Positions 26,102 to 36,301 of a DNA stretch of 64,000 bases are shown in pieces (the stretch's first letter is position 1; each line of letters starts with the position of its first letter). A program made the position numbers and the translations under genes. A model generated the notes under the pieces. That model had not been told where the DNA came from. It saw only the letters and a program-made list of their open reading frames with translations, and ran no database searches. The stretch is from Bacteroides pyogenes (GTDB lineage: Bacteria > Bacteroidota > Bacteroidia > Bacteroidales > Bacteroidaceae): positions 62,001 to 126,000 of the forward strand of contig NZ_JACIDI010000004.1 in NCBI RefSeq assembly GCF_014196225.1. Reading direction: 5' to 3'.

Positions 26102-26235
26102 TCATATGTGCCTGCTCCGGTAACCATATATAGCCACCGTGGTAGCCATATATATCCACCATGGTAGCCATATATGGCCAGCACGGTGACTATATATGGT
26201 CAGCAGGGGTGACTATATATGTTCACCGCAGCGGT
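26102..26235 (+). repeat. 22-23 bp tandem repeat array 2 (about six units)
   Basis: Units begin at 26102 (degenerate), 26124, 26146, 26168, 26190 and 26213, of 22, 22, 22, 22, 23 and 23 bp. The cores CCATATATA/CTATATATG are followed by GCCACCGTGGTAG-like halves. A further worn unit may follow at 26236. It lies between the 3' end of the araC-type gene and the frd promoter. Same family and same + strand orientation as the other three arrays. The rest of 25996-26332 holds no gene. Confidence 0.88.
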
Positions 26236-26332
26236 CATGAATGTTCATCGTGATGCCTGTCGAGTACGGTTGTGGGGGCTGTTTTTTAAGATTCGGGGTG
26301 AACCGGGAGGGAGAAACAAGGGGAGAGTGAGG

Positions 26333-27205
26333 TTATTTTTCTTTTTTCGGTATTTTGCCTCCACCGGTTACTTTCTTTCGAAGAGCTCTGGGGGTATCGC
26401 CGAACGAATCTTTGCAGAAATGGGCAAAGTGCGACAGAGAATCGAATCCGTACCGGTTGCTGATTTCGGTAATCCTCATTTTGGTATGCTGAAGGTCTTC
26501 GAGGATTCCCTCCCGTTTCTTTTCAAGTATCCATTCGTACACGGGGATTCCGTATAGATTTTTAAACATACGCCGGAAGGTAGTGGTGTTGTAACCGCCT
26601 AAATGTGCGAACTCTTCCACATTCTTCACCTTATTGTAATTCTGCATGACGAAATAGTGAAAACTCTCCGTATAATTACTGATCGGATAGAAGAAAGCGC
26701 TTAATTCATAAAGGGGGTAATAGTTGACAATCAGGAAAGTCAGTTCCTGCGCTTTGATCTGTACGTATTTGCCGCAGGGACGTTGTTCTTCAAGAAACAT
26801 GGCCAGATCTTTGATCAGATACTGAATCCGGGCATTCATCGTCATCGGAGTATAGGTTAACGGAGCTTCTGCCTGATTCATAATCTCGTGATACCGTTCT
26901 TGGCAGACACAAGGCAGTTCGTTAAACCGGAAAGTGATGTACTCTACGTCCGTGAGAGCCAGTAACTCTATCTTGGAGCCGAGCGCCTGAAGAATGAATT
27001 GGTCTTTATGCAGGATGGTTCCGGGATATTCTTCGCTGTTGATGAGCAGTTCTCCTTTTATGATGAAAAGCATGCAGTTTTGGGCGCATTTATCTTTCGG
27101 ATAATGCTTCCCTTTTGACAGATTGCTGTATGTAAAAGTACCTTCATCGGCTTTGGGGCATTGTGAGCAATCTATATATGGCTTGCAAAACTGGTCTCCC
27201 GTCAT
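26333..27205 (-). CDS. AraC-family transcriptional regulator with Cys-rich N-terminus
   Basis: A 290-residue regulator. The C-terminal about 100 residues form the double HTH of AraC/XylS proteins (VEEFAHLGGYNTTTFRRMFK, then MRITEISNRYGFDSLSHFAH and FCKDSFGDTPRALRKK). The N-terminal part is a cupin-like sensor region. Unusually it opens with CKPYIDCSQCPK, then DKCAQNC at about 38-44 and LPCVC at about 97-101, seven cysteines that could bind metal or sense redox state. It is a single-gene unit with its own promoter. The target is unknown; the nearest gene set downstream on the same strand is frdCAB. Confidence 0.88.
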   Translation of the reverse strand: MTGDQFCKPYIDCSQCPKADEGTFTYSNLSKGKHYPKDKCAQNCMLFIIKGELLINSEEYPGTILHKDQFILQALGSKIELLALTDVEYITFRFNELPCVCQERYHEIMNQAEAPLTYTPMTMNARIQYLIKDLAMFLEEQRPCGKYVQIKAQELTFLIVNYYPLYELSAFFYPISNYTESFHYFVMQNYNKVKNVEEFAHLGGYNTTTFRRMFKNLYGIPVYEWILEKKREGILEDLQHTKMRITEISNRYGFDSLSHFAHFCKDSFGDTPRALRKKVTGGGKIPKKEK

Positions 27206-27234
27206 GGATTTTATTTCTGAGTAATTTCAAGGAG

Positions 27235-27242
27235 CAAAGATA
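27235..27242 (-). promoter_or_regulatory. -7 box of the araC-type gene
   Basis: CAAAGATA on the + strand reads TATCTTTG on the minus strand, a perfect TAnnTTTG box, 30 bp before the gene start. No clean -33 TTTG is seen. Confidence 0.6.
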
Positions 27243-27365
27243 GACTTTTTTTCGAAAAAAACTATCTTCAAGAATTCTCCGGGTGTACATCCGGTCTCGC
27301 TGCAAGGCCGGTATATTGGCTTGCAGCGTGGGGTAGACAGGGATGGTAGGCTTCTGAAAATTCTT

Positions 27366-28991
27366 TTATTTCAATATGTTATCATACTCTCCGGAATTCA
27401 ATATGTCTATGGCTTTTCGCACACTTCGATTTGCGGTGTTCATTATCCGGAAATACTCGTTCATATCCCATAGGTCGCGGGCTATCAACGCCTTAACTTG
27501 TGTTCTGATAAGCGGTAAAGAGGTCTCGTATTGTTTTTCATCAAATTTAACACCTTCTTTTTCTCCCATCTGTTGTAAACTGCTCAGCATAGGTATGTCT
27601 ACCGTAAACTGCTCGTCGAAGGTTTTAAATTTCTTATATTTGCTTGCCAAAGTCTTCCGATGCTCTTCTACAAACTTCATCGTGTATTTGATCATTACGC
27701 CTTTGGCTATCAGGTTCCGGTGGTAATCGGTGTAAAGGGTCGTGTCGATGGGGATGAAGTGATCGGGCATAATGCCTCCTCCGCCATATACCGTGCGTTT
27801 CAGCCTTTTCGTTTGCACTTTGAGCGAGTCGGGGAAATGGATACTGTCCGCATGGGTTAACTCGCCCCGGTTGAATCTCTCGATCAAATCCCGATTGTAT
27901 TTCCTGATGTTTTCTTCGATATTGGCGGAACTTCTGTCTTGTTTGGAGTTCGTAGCGTTTTCGTAAGGCTTTTGAATACAGCGCCCGGCAGGCGTATAGT
28001 AACGTGCCACGGTGAGGCGGATCATCGAACCGTCGGGCAAGTCGATAGGGCGTTGCACCAAACCTTTTCCGAAGGTACGGCGACCTACGATAATTCCTCT
28101 GTCCCAGTCTTGGATGGCTCCGCTCACTATTTCGCTGGCGGAAGCCGTATACTCGTCTACCAGTATCACAAGCCTTCCGTTGCGGAACCCGCCGTTTCCT
28201 TTGGCAAAGAATTCATTCCGCTTGTCTCTTCTTCCTTCCGTATATACGATGAGCTCTTTCTGTTGCAAAAACTCGTTGGCAAGGTTGATGGCTGCATCCA
28301 GATATCCGCCTCCGTTGCCCTGAAAATCAAGAATCATGTCTTTCATTCCCTTCTTCTGAAGGCTCTTCATCGCTTCTTTGAACTCGTTTACGGTAGTTGC
28401 TCCGAAGCGATTGATGCGGATGTAGCCCGTGCCGGGTTGAATCATGTAGGCGGCGTCGAGACTGAGAATGGGTATTTTGTCTCTTTTCACGGTGAAAGCA
28501 AGAGGTTCTGCCACTTCCCGGCGGACGACGGTGAGATCGACTTTGGATCCTTTGGGTCCGCGAAGCCTTCTCATGATGTTTTCCGTGCTCATCTTCACTC
28601 CGGCTATGGCCGAATCGTTTACAGCAATGATACGGTCTCCGGCAAGAATGCCGACTTTCTCGGAAGGTCCGTTGCTGACAGGCTGTACAACGAACAAAGT
28701 GTCTTCGATCATTTGGAATTGTATGCCGATGCCTTCAAAATTGCCTTTCAGCGGTTCGTTCATCTTCTTTACTTCCGCTGCGTCGGAATAAGTGGAATGC
28801 GGGTCGAGCTGCTCCAGCATTTTGATGATGGCGGCTTCGACCAATTTGTTTTCATCTACTTTGTCGACGTAGAAATTGGCAATGGCGAATTCCGCCATTT
28901 GCAGTTTGCGCATGGCGGATGCTTTTTGATTCTGTGCCTGAATGCTTATCGCATATAAGCAAATAAATAATATATATATTGTTTTTTTCAT
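27366..28991 (-). CDS. S41-family C-terminal processing protease (CtpA/Prc-like)
   Basis: A 541-residue exported serine protease. It has a signal peptide (ending about IQAQ, residue 20), an N-terminal helical region, a PDZ domain (about 80-165) for recognising C-terminal tails, and the S41 core. The catalytic segment is DEYTASASEIVSG with the nucleophile at Ser284 or Ser286, and the base Lys309 in TFGKG. It acts in the periplasm. In this phylum several paralogues occur; the physiological substrate cannot be inferred. It follows coaD by 178 bp on the same strand. Confidence 0.92.
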   Translation of the reverse strand: MKKTIYILFICLYAISIQAQNQKASAMRKLQMAEFAIANFYVDKVDENKLVEAAIIKMLEQLDPHSTYSDAAEVKKMNEPLKGNFEGIGIQFQMIEDTLFVVQPVSNGPSEKVGILAGDRIIAVNDSAIAGVKMSTENIMRRLRGPKGSKVDLTVVRREVAEPLAFTVKRDKIPILSLDAAYMIQPGTGYIRINRFGATTVNEFKEAMKSLQKKGMKDMILDFQGNGGGYLDAAINLANEFLQQKELIVYTEGRRDKRNEFFAKGNGGFRNGRLVILVDEYTASASEIVSGAIQDWDRGIIVGRRTFGKGLVQRPIDLPDGSMIRLTVARYYTPAGRCIQKPYENATNSKQDRSSANIEENIRKYNRDLIERFNRGELTHADSIHFPDSLKVQTKRLKRTVYGGGGIMPDHFIPIDTTLYTDYHRNLIAKGVMIKYTMKFVEEHRKTLASKYKKFKTFDEQFTVDIPMLSSLQQMGEKEGVKFDEKQYETSLPLIRTQVKALIARDLWDMNEYFRIMNTANRSVRKAIDILNSGEYDNILK

Positions 28992-29169
28992 ATTCTGTCG
29001 TTATAATTTGCAGACAGGATGAGCAGCCGTCTATGCTTTTGCGTGAAGCCGTCGGCAGTAGTAGCCAATTGCTAATAAACGTCCGATATGGTTTGTTGCT
29101 GCGGTGACAATTATCTGCTGGCGTCTGTCTGCTTGTTCAGAACTCGGGGTGCTCATTCGGTGCTGTTTG

Positions 29170-29628
29170 CTAATCGTCGATCTTCATTCCTTTGGGAATG
29201 AACTGGCCGATGTCTTTGTTGTAGCCCAGCAGCTCCCTTACGGTAGTAGAGCTGATGCAAGTCAGCTCCGGTTCGGTAAAGAGCAGAATGGTTTCTATTC
29301 CCGCCAGTTTGCGATTGATGTCGGCTATGGTTTCCTCATACTCAAAGTCTTTTACAGTCCGTATTCCCCTTACGATGAACTGAGCGTTCACCTGCTGCGC
29401 GAAATCAATGGTCAGGCAGTCGTATGACATGACTTGTACACGCGGATTATCTTTATAGAGTTCCCGGATCATCTTTTCTCTTTTTTCGATCGGGAAATAA
29501 GTGTCTTTGTTTTCATTGATACCGATTCCGATCACAATCTCGTCCATAAAGGTGAGCGCGCGTTCCACTACCGAAAAGTGTCCGATGGTGAAAGGATCGA
29601 AAGTACCCGGAAATATTGCTTTTTTCAT
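29170..29628 (-). CDS. coaD: Phosphopantetheine adenylyltransferase
   Basis: A 152-residue cytoplasmic enzyme catalysing the fourth step of coenzyme A synthesis (4'-phosphopantetheine + ATP to dephospho-CoA). The nucleotidyltransferase signature [10 protein letters not shown] is at residues 8-17 and the second motif ISSTTVREL near 127. Normal length. Its ATG overlaps the parE stop by 4 bp (ATGA), so the two are translationally coupled. Confidence 0.96.
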   Translation of the reverse strand: MKKAIFPGTFDPFTIGHFSVVERALTFMDEIVIGIGINENKDTYFPIEKREKMIRELYKDNPRVQVMSYDCLTIDFAQQVNAQFIVRGIRTVKDFEYEETIADINRKLAGIETILLFTEPELTCISSTTVRELLGYNKDIGQFIPKGMKIDD

Positions 29629-31499
29629 GATGCCAGATCTTCTTCTATTACCAGATTGTCTATAATAAAGTTTTGCCTTTCCATTGTATTCTTGCCCATG
29701 TAGAATTCGAGCAACTCTTTCACGGCATCGGTCTTTCTCAAGGTCACTTGTTCCAACCGCATGTCTTTGCCTATGAAGTTCTTAAACTCGTCCGGTGAAA
29801 TCTCTCCCAATCCTTTGAATCGGGTAATCTCGGGGTTAGGGCTAAGTTCTTCGATGGCGTTGATCCGCTCTTCTTCACTATAACAATAGATTGTTTTTTT
29901 CTTATTGCGCACACGGAACAAGGGCGTTTGCAGGATATACACATGTCCCTTTTTTATCAGTTCGGGGAAGAATTGCAGAAAGAACGTGATCAACAATAAG
30001 CGGATGTGCATGCCGTCCACATCGGCATCGGTGGCTACGATCACCTTGTTGTAGCGCAGCCCGTCGAGCCCGTCTTCAATGTTGAGGGCAGCCTGAAGGA
30101 GGTTGAACTCTTCGTTCTCATATACAATCTTTTTCGTCAGTCCGAAAGAGTTTAGCGGCTTGCCGCGGAGGCTGAATACAGCCTGCGTGTTCACATCGCG
30201 GCTTTTGGTGATGGAGCCGCTTGCCGAGTCTCCCTCGGTGATGAAGATGCATGACTCCTCCTCCAGTCCTTTCGCTTTCGGGTCGTTCAGGTGAATGCGG
30301 CAATCGCGCAGTTTGCGGTTGTGCAGATTGGCTTTCTTGGCACGTTCGCGGGCGAGTTTGGTGACTCCCGCAATGGCTTTGCGCTCTTTCTCCGATTCCT
30401 GTATCTTTTGCTGTATGATTTCGGCTATGTCGGTATTCTTATGTAAGAAGTTGTCTACCTCCTGCTTGATAAAGTCGCCTACGTATTTGTTGACCGTTAC
30501 ACCTCCGGGAGTCATGTTTGTAGATCCCAGCTTGGTTTTTGTCTGGCTTTCGAATATCGGTTCTTCCACATTGATGGCTATGGCGGCAACCAATCCGTTG
30601 CGGATATCGGTGTAGTCCATGTTTTTGTTGAAGAACTCCTTGATGGTGCGTGCGATATGCTCTTTGAAAGCGCTTTGATGAGTACCTCCCTGCGTAGTAT
30701 GCTGTCCGTTGACAAACGAGTAATACTCTTCGCCGTATTGTCCCGTATGGGTGAAAGCTATTTCGATGTCCTCGCCTTTCAGGTGGACGATAGGGTAGAG
30801 CCCCGTAGCCGTCATGTTGTCGTTCAGCAGATCTTCCAGCCCGTTGCGCGACAGGATGCGGTGTCCGTTGTATAAGATAGAGAGTCCCGTGTTGAGATAC
30901 GTGTAATTGCGTAACATCGTTTCAATATATTCGGGCTTGAAACAATAGTTGACGAACAAGGTAGGATCCGGTTCGAAAAAGATGTATGTTCCGTTTTCTT
31001 CTTCCGTATCCTGCATCTTGTCGTTTTGCAGCTCGCCTTTTGAGAAGGTGGCGATACGCACTTTCCCGTCGCGGAAACTGCGGACTTCGAAGCGGGAACT
31101 CAACGCGTTGACTGCTTTCACGCCCACTCCGTTCAGTCCGACGCTTTTCTTGAAGGCTTTGCTGTCGTACTTTCCTCCCGTATTCAAAACGCTGACCGCT
31201 TCAATCAACTTTCCTTGCGGGATTCCCCGTCCGTAGTCGCGTACGCTTACACGGAGATTCTCTTCGACGGATATTTCGATTCTTTTGCCCGACTGCATCT
31301 TGAACTCATCGATGCTGTTGTCAACAACCTCTTTCAAGAGCACGTAGATTCCGTCCTCGGCATGCGCTCCATCGCCCAAACGGCCGATATACATGCCGGG
31401 ACGTGTGCGCACGTGTTCCATATCGCTCAGATGGCGGATGTTTTCGTCGGTATAATCTACTGTGTTGTTGTTTGTAAGCATCAATTCGTTCTCTTCCAT
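29625..31499 (-). CDS. parE: DNA topoisomerase IV subunit B
   Basis: A 624-residue ATPase subunit of the decatenating type II topoisomerase. It has the GHKL ATPase domain (MYIGRLGD and DYGRGIP near the start), a transducer domain, and the TOPRIM domain with EGDSASGSI and [10 protein letters not shown]. The length (no 170-residue insert) fits ParE rather than E. coli-type GyrB, as does the Bacteroidota ParE start. It lies between an acetyltransferase-like gene (29 bp upstream) and coaD (4-bp overlap). A GyrB assignment is the only alternative. Confidence 0.92.
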   Translation of the reverse strand: MEENELMLTNNNTVDYTDENIRHLSDMEHVRTRPGMYIGRLGDGAHAEDGIYVLLKEVVDNSIDEFKMQSGKRIEISVEENLRVSVRDYGRGIPQGKLIEAVSVLNTGGKYDSKAFKKSVGLNGVGVKAVNALSSRFEVRSFRDGKVRIATFSKGELQNDKMQDTEEENGTYIFFEPDPTLFVNYCFKPEYIETMLRNYTYLNTGLSILYNGHRILSRNGLEDLLNDNMTATGLYPIVHLKGEDIEIAFTHTGQYGEEYYSFVNGQHTTQGGTHQSAFKEHIARTIKEFFNKNMDYTDIRNGLVAAIAINVEEPIFESQTKTKLGSTNMTPGGVTVNKYVGDFIKQEVDNFLHKNTDIAEIIQQKIQESEKERKAIAGVTKLARERAKKANLHNRKLRDCRIHLNDPKAKGLEEESCIFITEGDSASGSITKSRDVNTQAVFSLRGKPLNSFGLTKKIVYENEEFNLLQAALNIEDGLDGLRYNKVIVATDADVDGMHIRLLLITFFLQFFPELIKKGHVYILQTPLFRVRNKKKTIYCYSEEERINAIEELSPNPEITRFKGLGEISPDEFKNFIGKDMRLEQVTLRKTDAVKELLEFYMGKNTMERQNFIIDNLVIEEDLAS

Positions 31500-31528
31500 A
31501 GTCTTTTTCTTGTTTTTTAAGTTTCCTG

Positions 31529-32665
31529 TTAACCTATTTCTTTGACAAAAGCCCGGCGGCGTTTATGTTGTTGGGTTTCGAAGTAATCCCATTGCGCCTG
31601 TACCTTCCCGTTCTGTTCCAGTTCGGGGTTGCTTTCCGCAAAGATAAAGCCTAATTTCTTATAAACCGGAATTAAATCGGAAAATAACAGCGCGTTAACA
31701 CCTTTGTTCTGATACTCCGGCTTCACTGCCACGAGTAGCAGATCGAGCATTTTGGCGCGGCGTTTCATAAACAAAGCTTTCAGCAGATAGAACCATCCGA
31801 GGGGCAACAACCGTCCTCGCGACTTTTGAAGCGCTTCGGACAGGGAAGGCATGGATATGCCTACGCCAATCAATTTGTCGTTGACATCGGTGATAAGTGT
31901 CACCATCCGCAGGTCGACGATGGGAAGATACATCCGCACGTATTGTTTGATCTGTCTTTGCGTGAGAGGCGAATACCCGTAGAGAGGGCTGTACGCTTCG
32001 TTCATCAGCTCGAAGATGGCTTGACCGTAATCTTTGGCTATCTTTCGGGATGAAGTATATTTTTTTACCTTCAGGTTGTACTTCTTCTGAATGAGTTCGG
32101 AGATGCGTTGGTGTTTTTCGGGAATCGATTCCGGAATGAATATCTTGAACTCCACCCAGTCGGCGTCTTTGCCGAATCCCAGCTTTTCCATGTGTTCGGG
32201 GTAATACGGATGGTTGTAGATGGTGGCCATGGTGCTGAGCTGGTCGAATCCTTCGATGAGCATCCCTTCGGCATCGAAATCGGTGAATCCGAGCGGACCG
32301 ACAATGTGTGTCATGCCCCGTTCTTTTCCCCACTCCTCTACCGTCTTGATGAGTGCGGAAGATATTTCGAGGTCGTCGAGGAAATCGATCCATCCGAAGC
32401 GGACGTTCTTGCATCCCCATTTTTCATTGGCATGGCGATTGATGATAGCGGCTACGCGTCCCACTATCTCTCCGTCTCTGTATGCGAGAAAGTAATCGGC
32501 CTCACAAAACTCGAACGCCGCATTTTTCTTTTTATTGAAGGTATTCAGCATGTCGTCGTAAAGGTCGGGCACAGAGTAAGGATTATCCTTGTATAAGAAG
32601 TAATTGAAGCGGATAAATTTTTTAAGTTCCCTTTTCGTGGAGACTTTCTGGATTGTAATAGCCAT
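31529..32665 (-). CDS. GNAT-superfamily acetyltransferase-like protein
   Basis: A 378-residue cytoplasmic protein with two GNAT-like halves. The N-terminal half includes [19 protein letters not shown]; the C-terminal half includes [20 protein letters not shown], which is the acetyl-CoA-binding pattern (R/Q-x-x-G-x-G/A variant, here QNKGV). Homologues of this size are common in Bacteroidota and often annotated only as GNAT family or hypothetical. The substrate is unknown. It is the first gene of a probable unit with parE and coaD. Confidence 0.75.
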   Translation of the reverse strand: MAITIQKVSTKRELKKFIRFNYFLYKDNPYSVPDLYDDMLNTFNKKKNAAFEFCEADYFLAYRDGEIVGRVAAIINRHANEKWGCKNVRFGWIDFLDDLEISSALIKTVEEWGKERGMTHIVGPLGFTDFDAEGMLIEGFDQLSTMATIYNHPYYPEHMEKLGFGKDADWVEFKIFIPESIPEKHQRISELIQKKYNLKVKKYTSSRKIAKDYGQAIFELMNEAYSPLYGYSPLTQRQIKQYVRMYLPIVDLRMVTLITDVNDKLIGVGISMPSLSEALQKSRGRLLPLGWFYLLKALFMKRRAKMLDLLLVAVKPEYQNKGVNALLFSDLIPVYKKLGFIFAESNPELEQNGKVQAQWDYFETQQHKRRRAFVKEIG

Positions 32666-32689
32666 ATTTTGTATTTATGATTGAATAGA

Positions 32690-32697
32690 CAAAGATA
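32690..32697 (-). promoter_or_regulatory. -7 box for the GNAT-parE-coaD unit
   Basis: CAAAGATA on the + strand reads TATCTTTG on the minus strand, 25 bp before the gene start, a perfect Bacteroides -7 box. No clear -33 TTTG. Confidence 0.6.
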
Positions 32698-32752
32698 GTC
32701 GATAATCTTTAAACTGCCATACCGGGATGCCGAAAAACAAAACAAATATGCC

Positions 32753-33733
32753 TTATCTCAGAATGAGGAACAGGGTGTAGCCCACGTAACATAAAGCCAT
32801 GATGCTGCCTTCTATCCGTGTTATGGTTCGCTTGGCAAAAAAAAGTCCGAAGAACCAGAGTAAGACGCACGAGCCTATGAGAACGAACAAATCGAGATTG
32901 GAAATTCCGTTGAGATGTAAAGGCGTGATGGTGGCACTGCAACCCAATACTAAAAAAATATTGAACAGATTGCTTCCGATTACATTGCCTATGGCTATTT
33001 CGGGATTCTTCTTCAATGCGGCCACGATGGAGGTGGCTAACTCCGGAAGCGAAGTACCTCCGGCTACGAGGGTGAGTCCGATGACCGATTCGCTTACTCC
33101 CAGTCCGCGAGCGATGCCTATGGCTCCGTTTACGAAGATTTGACCTCCGTAAATAAGCGCCGCCAGTCCTCCGACGGTGTAAAGCACCGATTTCCACCAA
33201 GGAAAAGCCCGTATCTCTTCTTCGTCTTCTGTCGGGTGTCCTTTCAGCTTGTCTTCTTCCGCCGGTTTGGAGAACGCGATGGCAAATGTGTATCCCATGA
33301 AGATGGCGAAGAAACATAGCAGCAGCAGTCCGTCGCCCCTATCGAGCTGATTCTTGGCGCTTTGGTTCAGCAAGATGTCATTGGCGCAAATCAGCAAGAC
33401 AATGGAAGAAAGGATGCAGAGCGGAATTTCTTTGCGCAGCGTGTTGCGTGTAATAGCGATGGGAGCTACCAATGCAGTGCATCCCACTATCATGAGCGTA
33501 TTGAACAGGTTGCTTCCCACCACGTTTCCGATAGAGAGGTCCGCGCTTCCTTTAAGAGCCGAGGTTACACTGACCGCCAATTCCGGAGCCGAAGTGCCGA
33601 ATGCGACAATGGTCAGCCCGATGACAATGGACGGAATATGAAAACGTTTGGCGATGGAAGCGGCGCCGTCTGTGAGGCCGTTGGCCCCCACAAGTATCAG
33701 GAGCAGTCCTCCGATAAGAAGCAATATGTTCAT
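32753..33733 (-). CDS. CaCA-family calcium/sodium antiporter (YrbG-like)
   Basis: A 326-residue inner-membrane exchanger with about ten membrane helices. The two inverted alpha repeats that form the ion path are clear: GLTIVAFGTSAPELAVS in the first half and GLTLVAGGTSLPELATS in the second, with an acidic cytoplasmic loop between them (EEDKLKGHPTEDEEE). It exports Ca2+ in exchange for Na+ or H+. I chose ATG 33733: the in-frame ATG at 33769 would start upstream of the transcription start, because its codons overlap the -7 box. Confidence 0.92.
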   Translation of the reverse strand: MNILLLIGGLLLILVGANGLTDGAASIAKRFHIPSIVIGLTIVAFGTSAPELAVSVTSALKGSADLSIGNVVGSNLFNTLMIVGCTALVAPIAITRNTLRKEIPLCILSSIVLLICANDILLNQSAKNQLDRGDGLLLLCFFAIFMGYTFAIAFSKPAEEDKLKGHPTEDEEEIRAFPWWKSVLYTVGGLAALIYGGQIFVNGAIGIARGLGVSESVIGLTLVAGGTSLPELATSIVAALKKNPEIAIGNVIGSNLFNIFLVLGCSATITPLHLNGISNLDLFVLIGSCVLLWFFGLFFAKRTITRIEGSIMALCYVGYTLFLILR

Positions 33734-33756
33734 ACGATTCTTTTTCTTTTTGCCTG

Positions 33757-33787
33757 CAAAGATAAGCATAAAGGTTTATCCGACAAA
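33757..33787 (-). promoter_or_regulatory. Promoter of the CaCA antiporter gene
   Basis: On the minus strand TTTG (33787-33784), 19 bp, TATCTTTG (33764-33757), a full match to the Bacteroides consensus. Transcription would begin near 33750, leaving a leader of about 17 nt. Confidence 0.82.
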
Positions 33788-33873
33788 CGCATAGCCTGGT
33801 TTTTAAGTAGAATTGACGGTCGAGTGTTTGATTCGTTTATCTACGAAAGCGTTGCGGTAAAAAACACGGTTGT

Positions 33874-33909
33874 TTTGGTAGTGTATATCAAAAACATTCT
33901 GTATGTTTG
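33874..33909 (+). promoter_or_regulatory. Probable mscS promoter
   Basis: TATGTTTG at 33902-33909 fits the -7 box; TTTG at 33874-33877 lies 24 bp upstream, slightly far for the -33 element. The resulting leader of about 140 nt before 34058 holds no obvious gene. Confidence 0.5.
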
Positions 33910-34057
33910 CTCCGTTTAGTACAATTGGTACGGAAAAATGGAAAATAAATCCTCGCAAAGCTTCTCCGTTCCGGTTTGAAGCGCGGATGATGTTTAATGA
34001 AAAAAGATTCTTCGGCGTTGCCAAGCATTTGCGGGGACGGATAATACAGATACGATT

Positions 34058-35872
34058 ATGAGAATTGCCACTATGAAGCGTGCAGCCATGCTATTCGTCG
34101 TGTTGCTGCTGAATGTACATGTATACGCACAATTGGACAAGGCGGTGAAGAAAATCCTGTCGGGAGATACCATTGGCAAAGAGGTATCCGCATCAAACCG
34201 TGATTCGGACTCAGTCCGTTTAAGCAATTTGCAGAAGGAGCTGGAAGAAGCCCGCCTGAACGAAGCCAATATGCGCATGGAAATGGAGGAGATGAGGCTT
34301 CAAGTGCTCTCTTCCGATTCCGTGAAGTTGGCGCAACAGAGGCAGCGCATCGATTCGCTCCGGCAGTTTACCAAGGGAGTTCCTGTGGTGGTAGAGGGAG
34401 ATACGCTGTTTTTTCTTTATGCCAACCGTGGGGGATATACGCCTCAGAAGCGTGCGAAGGAGACTGCCGCTGTTATTGAGAAAGTGGGGAAACGGTTCAA
34501 CCTGCGTCCCGACTCGGTTTCTATTGAATATTCGGATGCCGTTTCCGACTTGATGTACGGAAACGAAGTATTGCTTTCGCTCACCGACCAGGATGCGTTG
34601 TGGGCGGGTATACCGCGCGATTCGCTGATAAAAGAGAGAAAAAAACTGGTTGTGGACAAGCTGACGCAGATGAAAGCCGAACACAGTATCTGGCGGATGG
34701 CGAAACGGATTCTTTACTTCCTTCTCGTTATTGTCGGACAGTTTTTCCTGTTCCGCCTCACAAACTGGTTGTTCCACAAACTGAAAATCCGTATCTTACG
34801 CCTGAGAGACACTGCCCTCAAACCTTTTTCCATTCAGGGGTATGAGCTGCTGAACACACAGCGGCAAGTCAATCTGCTGATTTTTCTGGCGGGCATAGGG
34901 CGTTACATCGTGATGGGCTTGCAGTTGCTCATCACCGTTCCTCTGATATTCATCATCTTCCCGCAGACGGAAGGCCTGGCTTATCAGTTGCTCGGCTATA
35001 TCTGGAACCCTATCCGGACGATATTGGTGAGCGTTGTGGAATACATTCCCAAGCTGTTTACCATCATCGTTATCTGGTATGCCGTGAAATATCTGGTGCG
35101 GCTGATTCTTTATCTGGCTCGTGAGGTAGAAGTGGGGCGCCTTAAGATAAACGGATTCTACCCCGATTGGGCAATGCCCACTTTCCATATCATCCGCTTC
35201 CTGCTCTACGCGTTCATGATTGCCATGATCTATCCCTACCTGCCGGGTTCCAACTCCGGAGTCTTTCAGGGTATTTCGGTATTCGTCGGATTGATCGTAT
35301 CGCTCGGTTCGAGTACGGTGATAGGCAATATCATCGCCGGACTGGTGATTACTTACATGCGCCCGTTCAAGCTGGGCGACCGCATCAAGTTGAACGATAC
35401 TACCGGCGATATCATAGAAAAAACTCCGCTGGTGACCCGCATCCGCACACCGAAGAATGAAGTGGTGACAGTACCTAACTCGTTTGTGATGTCTTCGCAT
35501 ACGGTGAATTACAGTTCTTCGGCGCGCGAATACGGCTTGATTATCCATACGGAAGTGACGATAGGGTACGACGTTCCGTGGCGTCAGGTGCATCAGATGC
35601 TCATCGAGGCGGCTCTCGATACGCCCGGAGTGGTGGACGATCCGCGCCCGTTCGTGCTCGAAACTTCGCTGAGCGACTGGTATCCGGTCTATCAACTGAA
35701 TGCTTACATCCGCGAGGCGGAGAAGATGGGACAGATTTATTCGGACTTGCACCAGAACATTCAAGACCGGTTCAACCGGGAGGGTGTGGAAATCATGTCT
35801 CCTCATTACATGGCGATGCGCGACGGTAATGAGTCGACCGTTCCGAAAGACGACTTGTCGAAACGTATTTAG
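34058..35872 (+). CDS. MscS-family mechanosensitive channel
   Basis: A 604-residue protein. It has an exported N-terminus (signal MKRAAMLFVVLLLNVHVYAQ), a periplasmic part with a coiled coil (about 45-105, LQKELEEARLNEANMRMEME), several membrane helices from about 218, and the conserved MscS pore helix and beta domain (LGSSTVIGNIIAGLVITYMR, then KLGDRIKLNDTTGDIIEKTP). It belongs to the larger MscS class that opens under membrane tension to release solutes in osmotic downshock. The alternative start ATG 34073 would give a cleaner signal peptide. Single-gene unit. Confidence 0.9.
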   Translation: MRIATMKRAAMLFVVLLLNVHVYAQLDKAVKKILSGDTIGKEVSASNRDSDSVRLSNLQKELEEARLNEANMRMEMEEMRLQVLSSDSVKLAQQRQRIDSLRQFTKGVPVVVEGDTLFFLYANRGGYTPQKRAKETAAVIEKVGKRFNLRPDSVSIEYSDAVSDLMYGNEVLLSLTDQDALWAGIPRDSLIKERKKLVVDKLTQMKAEHSIWRMAKRILYFLLVIVGQFFLFRLTNWLFHKLKIRILRLRDTALKPFSIQGYELLNTQRQVNLLIFLAGIGRYIVMGLQLLITVPLIFIIFPQTEGLAYQLLGYIWNPIRTILVSVVEYIPKLFTIIVIWYAVKYLVRLILYLAREVEVGRLKINGFYPDWAMPTFHIIRFLLYAFMIAMIYPYLPGSNSGVFQGISVFVGLIVSLGSSTVIGNIIAGLVITYMRPFKLGDRIKLNDTTGDIIEKTPLVTRIRTPKNEVVTVPNSFVMSSHTVNYSSSAREYGLIIHTEVTIGYDVPWRQVHQMLIEAALDTPGVVDDPRPFVLETSLSDWYPVYQLNAYIREAEKMGQIYSDLHQNIQDRFNREGVEIMSPHYMAMRDGNESTVPKDDLSKRI

Positions 35873-35931
35873 TCTTTCATTCTCCGGAAATCGTTCTCTT
35901 TTCCCGCTTATGAAAGGCGTGCGCCCTTGAT

Positions 35932-35971
35932 GGAAGCTTCGGCGGTGTGGCCGTTGGATTCCGCCGCTTCC
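35932..35971 (+). terminator. Imperfect hairpin after mscS
   Basis: GGAAG and CGGCGG (35932-35945) pair with CCGCCG and CTTCC (35961-35971) with a small bulge. It is GC rich and 60 bp after the mscS stop, but without a T run, so termination is only a guess. Confidence 0.35.
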
Positions 35972-36061
35972 ATAGGCAGAGGTATATCCCTTGATGAAAG
36001 CTTTGCCGGTTTGGTCCCTCTCCATCTGTCTCCGGAAGTGCATATTTGCCTCCCGCGTTAT

Positions 36062-36220
36062 TCATATATAGTCATGGGTGGTGACTATATATACTCATGG
36101 GTGGTGACCATATATACTCATGGGGGATGACTATATATACTCACCGCGCTGACTATATATACCCACCACCTATGACTATATATGTTCACCGGAGGAGGAA
36201 AATATATATGACCATCGGAC
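36062..36220 (+). repeat. 22-24 bp tandem repeat array 3 (seven units)
   Basis: Units start at 36062, 36085, 36108, 36131, 36153, 36176 and 36200, mostly 23 bp with one of 22 and one of 24. Cores CTATATATAC alternate with TCATGGGTGGTGA or CCACC-type halves. The first three units share the TCATGGG variant, so there is local homogenisation. The array lies between the convergent ends of mscS and the methyltransferase gene. Same orientation as the other arrays. Confidence 0.88.
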
Positions 36221-36301
36221 TGCTGTGAGCCCGGCCGACAATGCAGGAAAGAGGGGTAATTGACTCCCGAAGATGATGGGGTGGCAGAGACTCGGTTTCC
36301 C

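Noticed and set aside
33734-33769. Longer N-terminus for the CaCA antiporter from ATG 33769
   Set aside because: These codons overlap the -7 box TATCTTTG, so they lie upstream of the transcription start; the family starts at the MNILLL methionine.
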